A stretch of 64,000 nucleotides of DNA from Thozetella sp. PMI_491 (taxonomy: Eukaryota; Ascomycota; Sordariomycetes; Chaetosphaeriales; Chaetosphaeriaceae), in assembly GCA_021432635.1 (NCBI GenBank), contig MU270015.1:3054129-3118128 (forward strand), in the 5' to 3' direction. Of this stretch, positions 33,386 through 44,494 are shown piece after piece. A program made the position numbers and the translations under genes. Below the pieces are notes generated by a model. It was not told the DNA's origin. It made no database searches and saw only the letters and a list, made by a program, of their open reading frames with translations. Numbering within the stretch: the stretch's first letter is position 1; the number at the start of each line of letters is the position of its first letter.

Positions 33386-34709
33386 CTACATATCTTCGTG
33401 GCTGCCCGGGATAGAAGTCAACCCTGAGGGGTGATTAGCTGGGTTCATCCACGCGAGATTGCCAAGACAGGAGAGTAGTGCGACTTACATCCATCAACGT
33501 CATCCTTGACAACATTCGGAATAGTACACTTCACCGCCTCCGCCGTAGTCTGAGTCTTCAGCTCCTTGCAGGTGTCGCCTGTGCAGCGGGCATCTAGGGC
33601 CTTTTGGAGCGAATCACCCTTCCAGCCGAAGACGTAGTCTCCGTGCTGCGAGTATCCATGCCTGCAGGTTGTTGTGAGTATCGCCGTATGGGCCTAGAAA
33701 TCTCGGAGATAGAAAGCAGGGGGGCTCACTGGTCCATGGTGCTCCATACAAATGGCTGCGAGCCATCCTCAGGCCACAGCTCCTTCTTGTTGAAAGACCG
33801 GGTCTGCCGTATTGACATAATTAGCGTCACATTCTAGCTAGTGCCAGGGTTCTCATGAAGCCGGCAGTAGCGACGAGCCACAGTCGTCGCAGTGAGACTC
33901 TTTTGAGCTGCGGTCCGTGATCTACGAAATAGCAAAAGAGAGGAAGTAATGATACTTACATCCCAAACGACCTCGTACATAACCTGGGGGATCACCACGG
34001 GGTGCGTCGATGGGCAGCTGCCCGTCGGCCCGACATCGTTGGCTCTCGAGCCAGTAGCATAGGTGACGTGGCTCTTGTGATCGACGCTGTCCATATTCTT
34101 CCCGTCCCAGCAGGTCGGGAAAGTAATAATCGAACGGATACCGCCGGAACAGAAGCCCTTCGGGAAGGTTTGGGCGTCCGGAGAGCCGCAGTTGATGTTG
34201 CTGTTGTCCCCAGAAGCCGGCATGCACCGGTGGCACACTTTGCGCGCTGTGCCTTCTTTGTTGAGCGCGGCATCTCCGACAAGCATGCGGAAGCCTGGCT
34301 TGAAGGCGGTAACCGTGGCCTGCTTGTTAGATGGCGCGATGTAGTACACGGTGATACCGCCGTTCCCCTTAAGACCCTGATTCGGGATCTGTGGCACGCG
34401 CCTGTAGGTTCCGTTCCTGGCCTTGAAATACATGACCGCGGTCCAGTAGTTGGAGAAGTCTTCCGAGAAGGTGCAGCTGGTGCAAGTCGATTTGGTAGGG
34501 AGGTCGTGCGTCTTCGGGTCCATGGTAGCATTGAACGAGTTTCCTCCAACAATCTGGTGGAGATGCGGCGACGGGATGGTGCCAGGGTTGACCAGAGGGT
34601 CGAGGCGGTCCACGACGAGCTGCGAGCACTGGAACCGCATCATCGGCATACCTCCTTGAGCAGCGCCATGCTCCACGAGGAGCGCGAGGGCGAGAAACTT
34701 CCACTGCAT
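33386..34709 (-). CDS. Secreted DUF1996 protein
   Basis: Exons 34709-33960, 33803-33730, 33661-33489 and 33423-33386 give 344 residues. The signal peptide is [21 protein letters not shown]1996 landmarks: [71 protein letters not shown], then across the splices [37 protein letters not shown] and DVDGW near the end. Family members are extracellular or wall-bound fungal proteins, abundant under plant-biomass growth; the function is unknown. The 156-nt first intron is long for this region. The exon-1 frame otherwise runs on into unrelated sequence to 33834. Confidence 0.88.
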
Positions 34710-37695
34710 CTTGGGCAGAGTCGGGGCTAACGTCAGTAAGAAGCGAAATCTCGAAGGGGAAAGGCCAAGAAAGCTTGTGCCATAACCTGGATTGCAACGC
34801 ATTAATACATGGGGTCTGGCACCGACTTTCAGTGTAAGGCTCCTCTTATATGCCGTTGGCTGCCGTTCTCGACAATGTAGTTTAATCTCAAATGCACACC
34901 TCTAGATTAAATGATTTAGGCGGGTCTCGGGAGTTGACAGCGGCTGGATCCCCCAATCAGGTGCCATCCCCACGCTCCTCGGGCATCGCCAAAGACAATT
35001 CATCCTAGTTTCCCCATTCACCCGGCCACTCTTCTCGCTTGTGATAACACTCGTAGAGTGGCGAAGATGGATGGCCCCGAGAATACCCCGGCCAGAAATC
35101 CTGTCGTGGGGTGCCAGATCAGACAGCAGAGAGAGCTCCAGTGGGCCGAAATTTAGAAACCTTATTAATAACAGCCATCTCAACACTACGGTTGGCTCGC
35201 GCGACTCGGTTTGGCAGACGCTTATATTAAGATCTAGCGTTTTTATAACGTAGTTGGTTATTCATGCTTAGGTGTACGGCTTTCTTCCCTGTCCTTCGCT
35301 GACCTAGAAGCAAACTACGTATTACTTTAGAATATATGCACTAATCGCTAGTGTCGTCTAGACACCAACAAGCCCTCTTCTTGCGCCTGTGACGAAGGAG
35401 TAAACGCGCACATACAAGTTAGATTTCATAACCAAGAAGACATGGTACTTTTCAAGGGCGCTATTCTTCACTTTGTCTAGTAAGGAAAGTCCAAGCTGCC
35501 CAGAGATGTTTCCCAAAGGCAGGGGCAATGGTCACTTAGCGATGAGCTAAATTCGCGTCTCATTTGATAGATAACGTATATATATTTGCTTGGCTTTACG
35601 AATATTAATTCTCTTGGGCAGATTGTGAGTCCTATGCCTCCTCGGATATTGGTTTTACCGACACCGAAGCCGGAGTGGAAGCCCCGCCCTTCGTGCTACA
35701 TGACAACCTTAGGTAGGTCTAATTACATCGACACTTCATAGTACTTGAGATACAGAGCGAAGGTCCCGCACTACTGCATCGGACAGCACGATGCCTCGTG
35801 GCTAAAACTCTGTCCTAATGTTGCGCCTTTGGGGTCCGAGATCCAAGGGAACCCAGCCTAATCGGGATTCTCGGAGAATTTGCAGGTGCTAACTTCACGC
35901 GGGCTCGTGGTCAACAGCTTTGTCGATGCCATGTCGGGGGCGGGCGGCTATGCACCTTTCGCTAACCTGGACATGAAATCAGCCCTGGGATCTCGCCCAA
36001 TGTCAAATTTTATTGCACACTATCGAATAGAATGGTAATCGAGGACGACCTAACGGCCGTGAAGTACGATACACGCAGCGTCCCCAGAAATAAACTGTGT
36101 TGCGGTCTGCGTTACAGCAAAGGGCTGTGCGGGCGTCGTATCCTCATTTGCACAATCCGGACACCCTAGTTCCATCTTCCTTGGCGGTCTTGTCCTCTTC
36201 TTAGTGAGAAGTGGAGAGGCATACATTTATAGTATAATAACTGGAAAAGCTTTACGGAATACGGGCGGCAGAGCCTGTAGATGCCGTTGTCGTTTAGGTT
36301 TGTCGGCGGCATGCGTATTAGGTGTTCTTGCTTCGTTAGGGTAGATTTCCACTACCGGCGACAGCATGGGCACGCGAAGAGTGTGTGGGACACTCTAACC
36401 AACCGGCGAAACCGCACAGAACAACCAGCCCCAAACTCGACGCAGTGGCAGGAATGGGGTAGAAGGTGCATACATGAAAGTCACGTGGACGATTCCCTAT
36501 TCACCGGCAGCGACTCTGATGTGTATTTCGTCGCTTTCCCAGATGGCCATCTTGGGCTAGCAATAATTAGGCTGGGGTGGAGATGAGCGACAATCCTAAT
36601 GTCATGTTGACTGTGGATCCCGGTATGTAATCTGAATTGCGGCCAAGGCCTGTCGGCGACTACTGCTACTATTGTGCATGGGTGCCATGAGCCTTAGGGC
36701 CGTGTTGCTACAATACTAGGAGCGCAGACTCGATTCGATTGCTGGAATAGTATAGTGCTCCAAGCGAGCCCCTACTTGGCAATTCTTCAAAGGGAAAGGG
36801 TAAAGGGTATAAACCCTCAACAGGATCGAAAGGGATTGACGAGGTGGGTTATGGTAGGACTAGAATCCTCCAGATTGGAAAAGGAATCCACTACAGAACC
36901 TACCCTGGGCCGGCTATGTTGGACATGCCGATTCGCGGCGGAGCGCTGATTGCTATCCCAGCTTGGGCGGGGTGGGGCGGCCGCCGATACGTAGCTCTCG
37001 GTGCTCCGTCCCAGAAAACCGCCGCATATCCACCGACCGGACTTGTCAGCGTGGGAAAGGGGTCGAGGCCAGGGTGGCATATCCCAATAACGCCTGCTAA
37101 AAATACGGATCACCATTCAGAATGGCCTATCTGATATGTAGTAATCGCATATGCAAATCCTGCATCTGCCGTTGGTGAGATTGAAACTACAGCGGGAGAC
37201 AGCCAACGCCGGGGGAGTGCATTCGCCATTCGGAAAATACGGGGTTTGCTTACGGCTTACTGCGTAGTCGATCTAAGTACCGGACACACCCCCTGCTTTT
37301 GCATGGGATTTTCACTGGCCGCTAAGCACCGGTGCCTACTTGTTGGTAACAGTCGGTTGCTTCCTCCACCCCACCTAATAACGCATTGACAATAATAAGC
37401 AGTGGAGGCAAGGATGGATACGATTCCTTCCCGCTACCGCTCAACATTGCTTCGAGAACGCAACGTGGAGGGAAGAAAACGGAGTGACGGGGCTGACGAC
37501 TACTGCAAATTATATAGTCTCAATCGTCTTCCCCGACTTCACCTCCCGAGCCCCTGGGCCAGCCACATCAGATCTAATCTATCCGCTTCCTGAAACCTCT
37601 GGTTTCGTCCGTTCTCTCCGTGCCCGGGCCAATTACGTTCATTCTCCATTCTTGGAGCAGAAGATCCACGCACGCTCTTTCTCTTACCCCCAAAA
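34710..37695. other. Long intergenic region, no gene recognised
   Basis: About 3 kb with only short frames lacking recognisable domains. It separates the divergent DUF1996 and GH71 genes, so both promoters are here. Composition is mixed, without the strong AT skew seen at the right end. A decayed gene may be hidden but I could not identify one. Confidence 0.45.
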
Positions 37696-39310
37696 ATGGC
37701 CAGAGCAGGGTTTCTGCTGCGGGCCGCCGCGGTGCTACTCGCATCTGTGGGCCAGGCGACCAGCGCAAGCGTGCGACGAGCTGGAAACTGCACGAGCCAT
37801 GCTAGCGACAAGCTCGTCTTCGCCCACTTCATGGTACGTCCTTGACGCCTCGATGCGTGTAAAGCCCACTTGGAAAGCCCACTAAAGCCTGCCGTAGATC
37901 GGCATCGTCGGCGACCGCACCGACACCAGCGCCTATGTTGCCGACATGCAGCGCGCCAGGGAAGCCGGAATTGACGCCTTCGCCCTGAACTGCGGCACGG
38001 ATTCGTACACGGGCGCCCAGCTGGATCTCGCCTACCAGGCCGCGGCAGAGATCGGCTTCAGCGTCTTCATCTCGTTCGACTTCAGCTGGTGGAAGATCAA
38101 CGACACTGCGCTGCTCGGCGAGTACATCGCCAACTACGCCGCGAGGCCGGCACAGCTCTTTGTGGATGGCAAGGCCTATGTGTCCTCGTACAACGGCAAT
38201 GGCATGAACGTCAGCGCTCTGCGTGAGGATACTGCGGCGGCTGCCCAGGCCAATGGGGCTGCCGGGCTCGAAGTGTACTTCGCGCCCAACTTCTACCCGC
38301 CCGCCCTTCCGTGGATCAGCAACAATGGGAACACCTGGGTCAACACCAGCGACGGGCTCGACGCTGCCCTGAACTGGTACGCATGGCCCAACAACGGGAA
38401 CAACAAGGCGCCTACGCCGGGCCACAACGTGACCGTCGAGTACGGCGATCAGGTCTACCTCGAGTGGCTGGAGGGCAAGCCATATCTGGCTCCCGTTTCG
38501 CCCTGGTTCTTCACCCACTACGGACCGGAGGTGTCGTACAGCAAGAACTTCGCGTTCCCCAGCGACACTCTGATGTTTGACCGCCTCTCGGACATGCTGG
38601 AGCTTCAGCCGCAGTTCTTTGAGCTGGTGACTTGGAACGACTTCGGTGAGAGCCACTACTTGGCCCCCCTGGACAGCCAGCACGGTGACGACGGCAACAG
38701 CAAGTGGACGCTCGGCCTGCCGCACGAGGGGTGGCTCGACATGGCCAAGCCCTTCATCGCTGCCTATAAGGCCGGCGCGTCCAAGGAGCAAATCGTCGAC
38801 CACATCGAAGAGGAGCAGATCGTTTACTGGTACCGGCCGAACCCGACAGCGACCAACTGCGACCTGACCGACACCACCGCCGGCCGCTCAGCCGACAACA
38901 GCTCGGGCAACTACTTTGAGGGCCGCCCCAATGGATACGAGTCGTTTGCCGATGAGGTCTTCGTCGTCTCGCTTCTCAAGGAAGCTGGCACCCTGTCGGT
39001 GAGCTCGGGCAACAGCACCCAGACCTTCTCGGCCCCCGCCGGTGCCCAGATCTTCCGCGTTCCCATGGGGCTCGGCACCCAGTCGTTCTCTCTGTCGCGC
39101 GATGGCCAGAGCGTCTTCGCGGCCTCATCCGACCGCGACATCACCGACAAGTGCCAGTGCGGAAACTACAACTTCAACGCCTACGTCGGCACCGTCCCGG
39201 CGAAGCCTTGGAACGACCTTCAGGCCGGCTCACAGGCGGCATTAGCTTCCGGTCTGGTCGCCGATGTGAGCACGTGCTACAGGGATTACACCTTCCACTA
39301 CGAAGGTTAG
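37696..39310 (+). CDS. GH71 alpha-1,3-glucanase (mutanase), secreted
   Basis: Exons 37696-37833 and 37898-39310, with a 64-nt intron, give 516 residues. The N-terminus is a signal peptide (LLRAAAVLLASVGQATSA). The catalytic fold starts with KLVFAHFMIGIVGDRT (built across the splice), then IDAFALNCGTDSYT, GFSVFISFDFSWW, GLEVYFAPNFYP, SPWFFTHYGPEV, LVTWNDFGESHYLAPL and a C-terminal beta-rich part with QIVYWYRPNPT. GH71 enzymes cleave alpha-1,3-glucan, acting in wall remodelling or attack on other fungi. Many NxT/S sites are present. The ATG has a CAAAAATGG context. The long antisense frame over this gene is a codon-bias shadow. Confidence 0.94.
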
Positions 39311-39735
39311 ACGGATAGGGCGAGGGTGGCTGCTGTGTATATATATTAGATCGTACATAGCCAGATCTGGAAGTATTGACGAGGGACACGCAATAAACGA
39401 GCATAGTGCAAAACAAGCGACGTCAGCCAGAGTTACATCGTTCGGACCAAGCGACCAAGCGTCGCAATTCTCCAGAAAAATGACGCAGCATGGAATGTTT
39501 CCGGTCGAGTCTTTCCTTACTGTACGCATTCAAATAAACTGGGACCGAGCCGCGTGTCGATCGATATTTAGAGCTTTGCTAGATCTCTATTTGAACTGTC
39601 GCACACAATCTACTCTCCTTACTTTGCATCTCGCCAAGCTTACCAACGGAAAGCTCCTTGCGCACCCCGGCCTTCATAATTTTCCATGGTCTGTCAATTT
39701 GCACATTGAGTGCCACTCATCCTTCGACGCGTGCA
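39311..39735. other. Intergenic, no gene seen
   Basis: This 425-nt spacer carries the promoter of the M28B peptidase gene. Confidence 0.5.
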
Positions 39736-42392
39736 ATGGCGCCCGGCAATAGTCGACGTGAACTCCTCCCGCCGGTCCCGAACTACGACGAAGGAGTGGC
39801 GGAAGGGAGTAGTCGTCGAGTTTTCGAGACCCCATCTAAAGAAGACGAACTTGACTATATCGTGTGCCGTGACGATGTGACCGAACGGCGGTCCCTCATT
39901 AGACATCTCTTCGGGTCCACGATGATATCTACCACCGCTGCCCAACAATCCAGCAGCTGTCAAACCACTATAGTAAATGCCGACAAGGATAGCGTGTGGG
40001 GCACCGAAACGGATGCTAAGACCGCACGCACTCAAAGAAAAGTGCGAAAGCCAGATATAGACGACGCAGAGGCTGACGGGAGGTCACTGTCGTCACCCTG
40101 GGGAAAGCGCATTGGCTTCTCCGTGCCCAAGTCGCACCATCGGCAATTTTCATCAACCAAAATTGTCGGTACCGTACCGCTAATAATTATGAGACGCGCC
40201 CTTGGAAGTCTAGTCGCATTCGTCTTCCTTTACTTGCTATTCAGGCGCAACATATTCTCGGGAATGGTGTGTCGTAACAGCCAGTACACGTACGATTCTG
40301 AAGCCCTACGAAGCCACGTACAAAGTGCTGTCAACGGACAACGGATGCGCGACACGGTTCGCCATTTCAGTAGCTATGCACACATGGCAGGTACCGAGGG
40401 CGACTACGCGTTAGCGATTGATACCAGGAACAGCTTTTTGGAATATGGCCTCGAGGACGTGTCTGTGGATGAGTATTTTGTCTATATGAACTACCCGACA
40501 AAGGGCGGCCGTGCGGTGGAGATCTTGGACGCCGAAGATGAGGTTATCTGGGCAGCACAGCTAGAAGAGAACGCCGTCGGGGAGAAAGCCGGCCGACAGA
40601 CGTACGTCTTCCACGGCCATTCCAAGTCTGGTGACGTTAAGGGCCCACTGATTTACGTCAACTATGGGTCGAGGGAAGACTTCAAAGTCCTTTACGACAG
40701 TGGTATTGACACAAAAGGTGCCGTCGCGTTGGTACGGTATTACGGAACCCAAGGCGACCCAGCACTGAAGGTGAAAGCCGCCCAGGAAGCTGGTTTTGTT
40801 GGGTGTATCGTCTACAACGACCCGGCTGATAATGGCTTTGTTCGCGGGCCAACTGCCCCAGATGGCAGGTTTATGCCAGTCGATGGAGTTCAGAGAGGTG
40901 CTGTCGGTCTCGGAAGCTGGGTTGCTGGGGACGTTTTAACGCCGGGCTGGGGTAGCAAGAAAGACGCACCACGACTGTCGAAGGATGACACCCCGGGTCT
41001 GGTCAACATTCCTAGCATCCCAATATCCTGGCGAGACGCTGAGGTGTTGCTTCATCAACTTCAAGGAATTGGCCAAAGAGTCCCTGATGGATGGACTGGC
41101 GGCGTTCCCGGCGGCGCAGACTGGTTTATTGGGAACCAGTCATCACCAACTATTCGACTAAAGAATGAGCAGATTGAAGAGGAGAAGCAGCCCATCTGGA
41201 ATGTCTACGGCCGTATCATTGGCACCGAGGAGAGAGACAAGAGAATCGTTATCGGGAACCACCGAGACAGCTGGACCTTCGGCGCCGCCGACCCCCATTC
41301 CGGAACAGCAATCCTGATGGAGCTTGCTCGTATCTTTGGGGGCTTGCTTGCCACAGGCTGGAGACCGCGCCGCACTCTGGAGTTTATGTCGTGGGATGGC
41401 GAGGAATATAATCTTATAGGGTCTACCGAATATGTGGAACAGAATGCCGATATTCTCCGCGACCAAGGCCTCGCATATATTAACCTCGATACAGTGGTGT
41501 CGGGCGACATTCTCCACGGTACTGGCTCCCCCATGTTCCAGAAGCTATTTCTTGAGGTTATCAAGAACGTCACCGATCCAAACCACAATGCCACACTGCG
41601 TGAGCTTTGGGACCGTCGCGTGTCCAAGTTCGAAGGTCTTGATAGTGGGTCTGATTATGTCCCCTTTCAAGACATGGTCGGCATCTCCTCACTGGACATC
41701 TTCTTTGGCAGTAAGGAAAGGTATCCTTATCACTCCAGCTATGACAACTTTGAATGGATGGACCGCGTTGGAGACCCAGGCTTCATATACCACACCCTGA
41801 TCGGACAAGTTCTCAGCCTGCTGGTTCTCGAACTTGTTGACCGGCCCATCGTACCTTTCGATATTGCTGCCTATGCCACTGCGCTTTCCGGATGGGTTTG
41901 CGATCTCATAAACTGGAGTGAAGACAAGGAACTTAATCAAGATGGCAACACACCGCTTGATCTAAATATCTTGCACGATGCCGCTGATGAGGTCGCTCTT
42001 GCGGCGAAGGAGTTTGTGAAATGGGAGACACGTCTGAGCAACATTACGGCATCAGAAGACCATGGACCTAGAGGAATGCACAAGCAGAAAGTGCAGTATA
42101 ACGAACGGATAGCGAAGTTTGAGTCGGATTTGTTGGATTCCCAAGGAGTGAGTTTTGAAACCCAACCCACAGCAGATCGGAAGAGCGAATACTGACCACA
42201 CAACTGCAGATCCCCAACAGGACGCAGTTCAAGCACGTCATTTTCGGCCCTCAGCTCTGGCCGCGTGAAAACCCTGTCTACTTCCCTTCCATCGTCGACA
42301 CCATCTTGGCCGGCGAGTGGGACCTAGCGAACAAGACTGTTGAAAGAGTTGCGGCGATCATTAAACAGGCTGCGAGAAACCTCATCTCATGA
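39736..42392 (+). CDS. M28B membrane metallopeptidase (glutamate carboxypeptidase II / transferrin-receptor family)
   Basis: Exons 39736-42147 and 42210-42392 (62-nt intron, GTGAGT...CTGCAG) give 864 residues. A charged cytosolic N-terminus of about 150 residues is followed by one membrane segment (LGSLVAFVFLYLLF), making a type II membrane protein. A PA domain (GPLIYVNYG, KGAVALVRYYG, GFVGCIVYNDP) precedes the peptidase core. All di-zinc ligands and the catalytic Glu are visible: NHRDSW (His), AADPHSG (Asp), WDGEEYN (Glu-Glu), INLDT (Asp) and YPYHSSYDNF (His). The C-terminal dimerisation domain is complete. It is likely an active Zn carboxypeptidase of the vacuolar or endosomal route; fungal Tre1/Vps70-type proteins are the nearest named relatives. 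Confidence 0.94.
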
Positions 42393-42795
42393 GCTTTGTG
42401 CCTCCGCCCAGCTCTGCGGCGTGTCACTCTGGCCTACGATGGTTATATATCTAGTCGATCGTATAATAACCATCACTCACTTTATACCATTTGGGTCTCT
42501 ACGTATAGTGAGGAAAAATACAATTACAGGCCCAGAACGTGTATTCAATAGAGTGGTGATGCTGAGGTATCGTCTTACCACCCTGCATTTGTATGTAAAC
42601 TCTGAAGTCTATAGTCTATCAGGGGCAGGGAATGTGCCTCTCAGCCGATATCTCGTCGGCCTTCTTCCGACGATTAGAATAGGTGTATCCCAGGTAAGAC
42701 CTTCAAAAAGAAGTGGCCGATAGAGATGGGGTGCTAGAAACCACCGATCCCTAACGCATCTACATGCAAAAAAATCATCAAGTCAAGACTCTATG
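42393..42795. other. Convergent intergenic spacer
   Basis: This 403-nt spacer lies between convergent stops. No gene was seen. Confidence 0.5.
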
Positions 42796-44247
42796 CTAAA
42801 CTGTCAATTCTTCCGCAACATTCGCTTGGTGATGTCGCAAAAACGGAGCTGCGGATACCGTCAAGGTATGCCACGAAACCACTCGAGATGAGTCTATTAT
42901 GGCCCAAAATGAGTTCAAGGAGTCTTCCACGTGCTTTCCTAGCTGCTCGGAAAAGCCCGTAAACGTGGGGACATCAGGGAGCCACCTCCTTCGCCCTTCG
43001 TCCTTCAGCTCGAGACACGCAGCGAGCAACGGTATTGTGACGCATCTCACCGGCTCCTGAGTGACGCTGCGTGTCAGGTCGAGCTGAGTCAAGATGGACA
43101 TGGATAAGGCCTGAGCTGGGGCATCGTTCAAGCCAAAGGGGAATCGGAGGCGATGGGCTACCAGCAGCGCCGCCAGCCGCATGATCTGCGCTTGGCAAAG
43201 CATGTGGGCGACATCTACCGCCGAGTAGCGCTCAGTAAAGCCTTCTGGCGCCTTCGGGTGCCACTGCTCGATTTTCCGCTCCAGATCATCAAGTACTCGC
43301 ATCGCATCTGCCTCTTCTCCATGCGCCAGCGTACGGCTCACTATACATAGATCGTGGAAGAGCGGCAGCAGGGTGGCACACAAGCCGACGTGGCGGTCGA
43401 CGTATATCTCTGTCGGTGGCTTGAAGCGGAACGATGGCGCCACGCAGCCGAACAGACACCCACTAAGCTCCCACGCAACCATGCAACTCAGGAAGACCAA
43501 CAGCTGGGGGCTGGGCGGCAATTCGCTGGCAGCGTACATAGGCGCGATGAGGCCCAGTGTCTGGCTGCAGATGACCAGGACATCGTTGACACGCAGCCTG
43601 ACCGCAAATGTCGAGACCAAAGCGCCGAGCACGAGGCAATCGGCCATGGTCTGGGAGTCAGTAACTCGCAGTGACGCCAACTTGGCTAGAGCCGCAGATG
43701 CGTGGCGGTAGCAGGAGCTCAAGCGGCCCGCGTTAGCCTGCGAGTCGACATCGCCCGACCATGATATAGCACACGCGAGCAGGCCGTCTTGGAGCGTCGT
43801 TTGGGACAGCAGCAGGTGAGGTATGATTTTCTCGCGCGTTGGCTCGCGAAAGCTGGTACTGACCGAGAACTTGTCTAGTAGGGTGGTTTCGAATAGCATG
43901 CGCTGGACAATCTGCAGGTTGCAGGACGATACATCGGCTAGTTCGGGTATTGTTCTCGGGACAACGGCAGGAGGGGCATTTCTGCGCTCGCGGTGCCTGT
44001 CCCGGGTGCGCTGGGGCGGCAAGCTATTGGGCCTGCTTCCCGCGGCTGCTCGACCTTCCGGCCGATGTCTGGCTGGCCTCCGCCCTGGTCGACCTGCTGG
44101 CCGAATGTTTTGGCAATCGATCTGTAAGCGGGCGCATCGCTCGCATTGGTTCTCGTTCGGGATCCATTCGCATCTTTCCTTCATAGAATGGCATCGGTCA
44201 CACGCGCGCGGCAGCGTTGGCTCGCCATTGATGGTCCACGATGCCAT
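42796..44247 (-). CDS. Zn2Cys6 transcription factor, intronless
   Basis: A single exon encodes 483 residues. Cysteines at 16, 19, 26, 35, 38 and 45 (ACDRCHSMKERC, then CERCARLQIDC) form the C6 cluster with an eight-residue loop, followed by a basic, Arg/Pro-rich linker. The rest is helical with regularly spaced hydrophobics (DGLLACAISWSGDV, DCLVLGALVSTFAVRL, HDLCIVSRTLAHGEEA), resembling aflatoxin-regulator-type (AflR-like) C6 factors. It lies 248 nt upstream of the end of an amidase gene on the same strand. The target is unknown, and no PKS or NRPS lies nearby. Confidence 0.9.
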   Translation of the reverse strand: MASWTINGEPTLPRACDRCHSMKERCEWIPNENQCERCARLQIDCQNIRPAGRPGRRPARHRPEGRAAAGSRPNSLPPQRTRDRHRERRNAPPAVVPRTIPELADVSSCNLQIVQRMLFETTLLDKFSVSTSFREPTREKIIPHLLLSQTTLQDGLLACAISWSGDVDSQANAGRLSSCYRHASAALAKLASLRVTDSQTMADCLVLGALVSTFAVRLRVNDVLVICSQTLGLIAPMYAASELPPSPQLLVFLSCMVAWELSGCLFGCVAPSFRFKPPTEIYVDRHVGLCATLLPLFHDLCIVSRTLAHGEEADAMRVLDDLERKIEQWHPKAPEGFTERYSAVDVAHMLCQAQIMRLAALLVAHRLRFPFGLNDAPAQALSMSILTQLDLTRSVTQEPVRCVTIPLLAACLELKDEGRRRWLPDVPTFTGFSEQLGKHVEDSLNSFWAIIDSSRVVSWHTLTVSAAPFLRHHQANVAEELTV

Positions 44248-44494
44248 GTCGGGGTTGCATTGTCCAAAGGGTTTTGGTATTGGGGCGCGGGTGGAATCCT
44301 GGAATGTGGAGATGTCTGTGCTAGGCGCCGATGCTAAGCGCTAGGCTCGGTGCATTCTTGTGCATTGTCTCCACGATGTTCTATACCCCGTCTGCAATGA
44401 CCGACTCTTCTGCCGGCCTACATTGCCCCCGAGCTTGCAGAATTTGTAACCTCCTGGGGCTCCCCTCGAAGCTACAATGTGTCATCTACAGTAT

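Noticed and set aside
34002-34730. 242-codon plus-strand open frame
   Set aside because: It is antisense to the conserved first exon of the DUF1996 gene.
34710-37695. Hidden gene or tRNA in the longest intergenic region
   Set aside because: No tRNA-like arm sequences and no conserved protein motif were found on reading both strands; the small frames look random.
37829-38803. 324-codon minus-strand open frame
   Set aside because: It is an antisense shadow of the GH71 glucanase with no recognisable domain.
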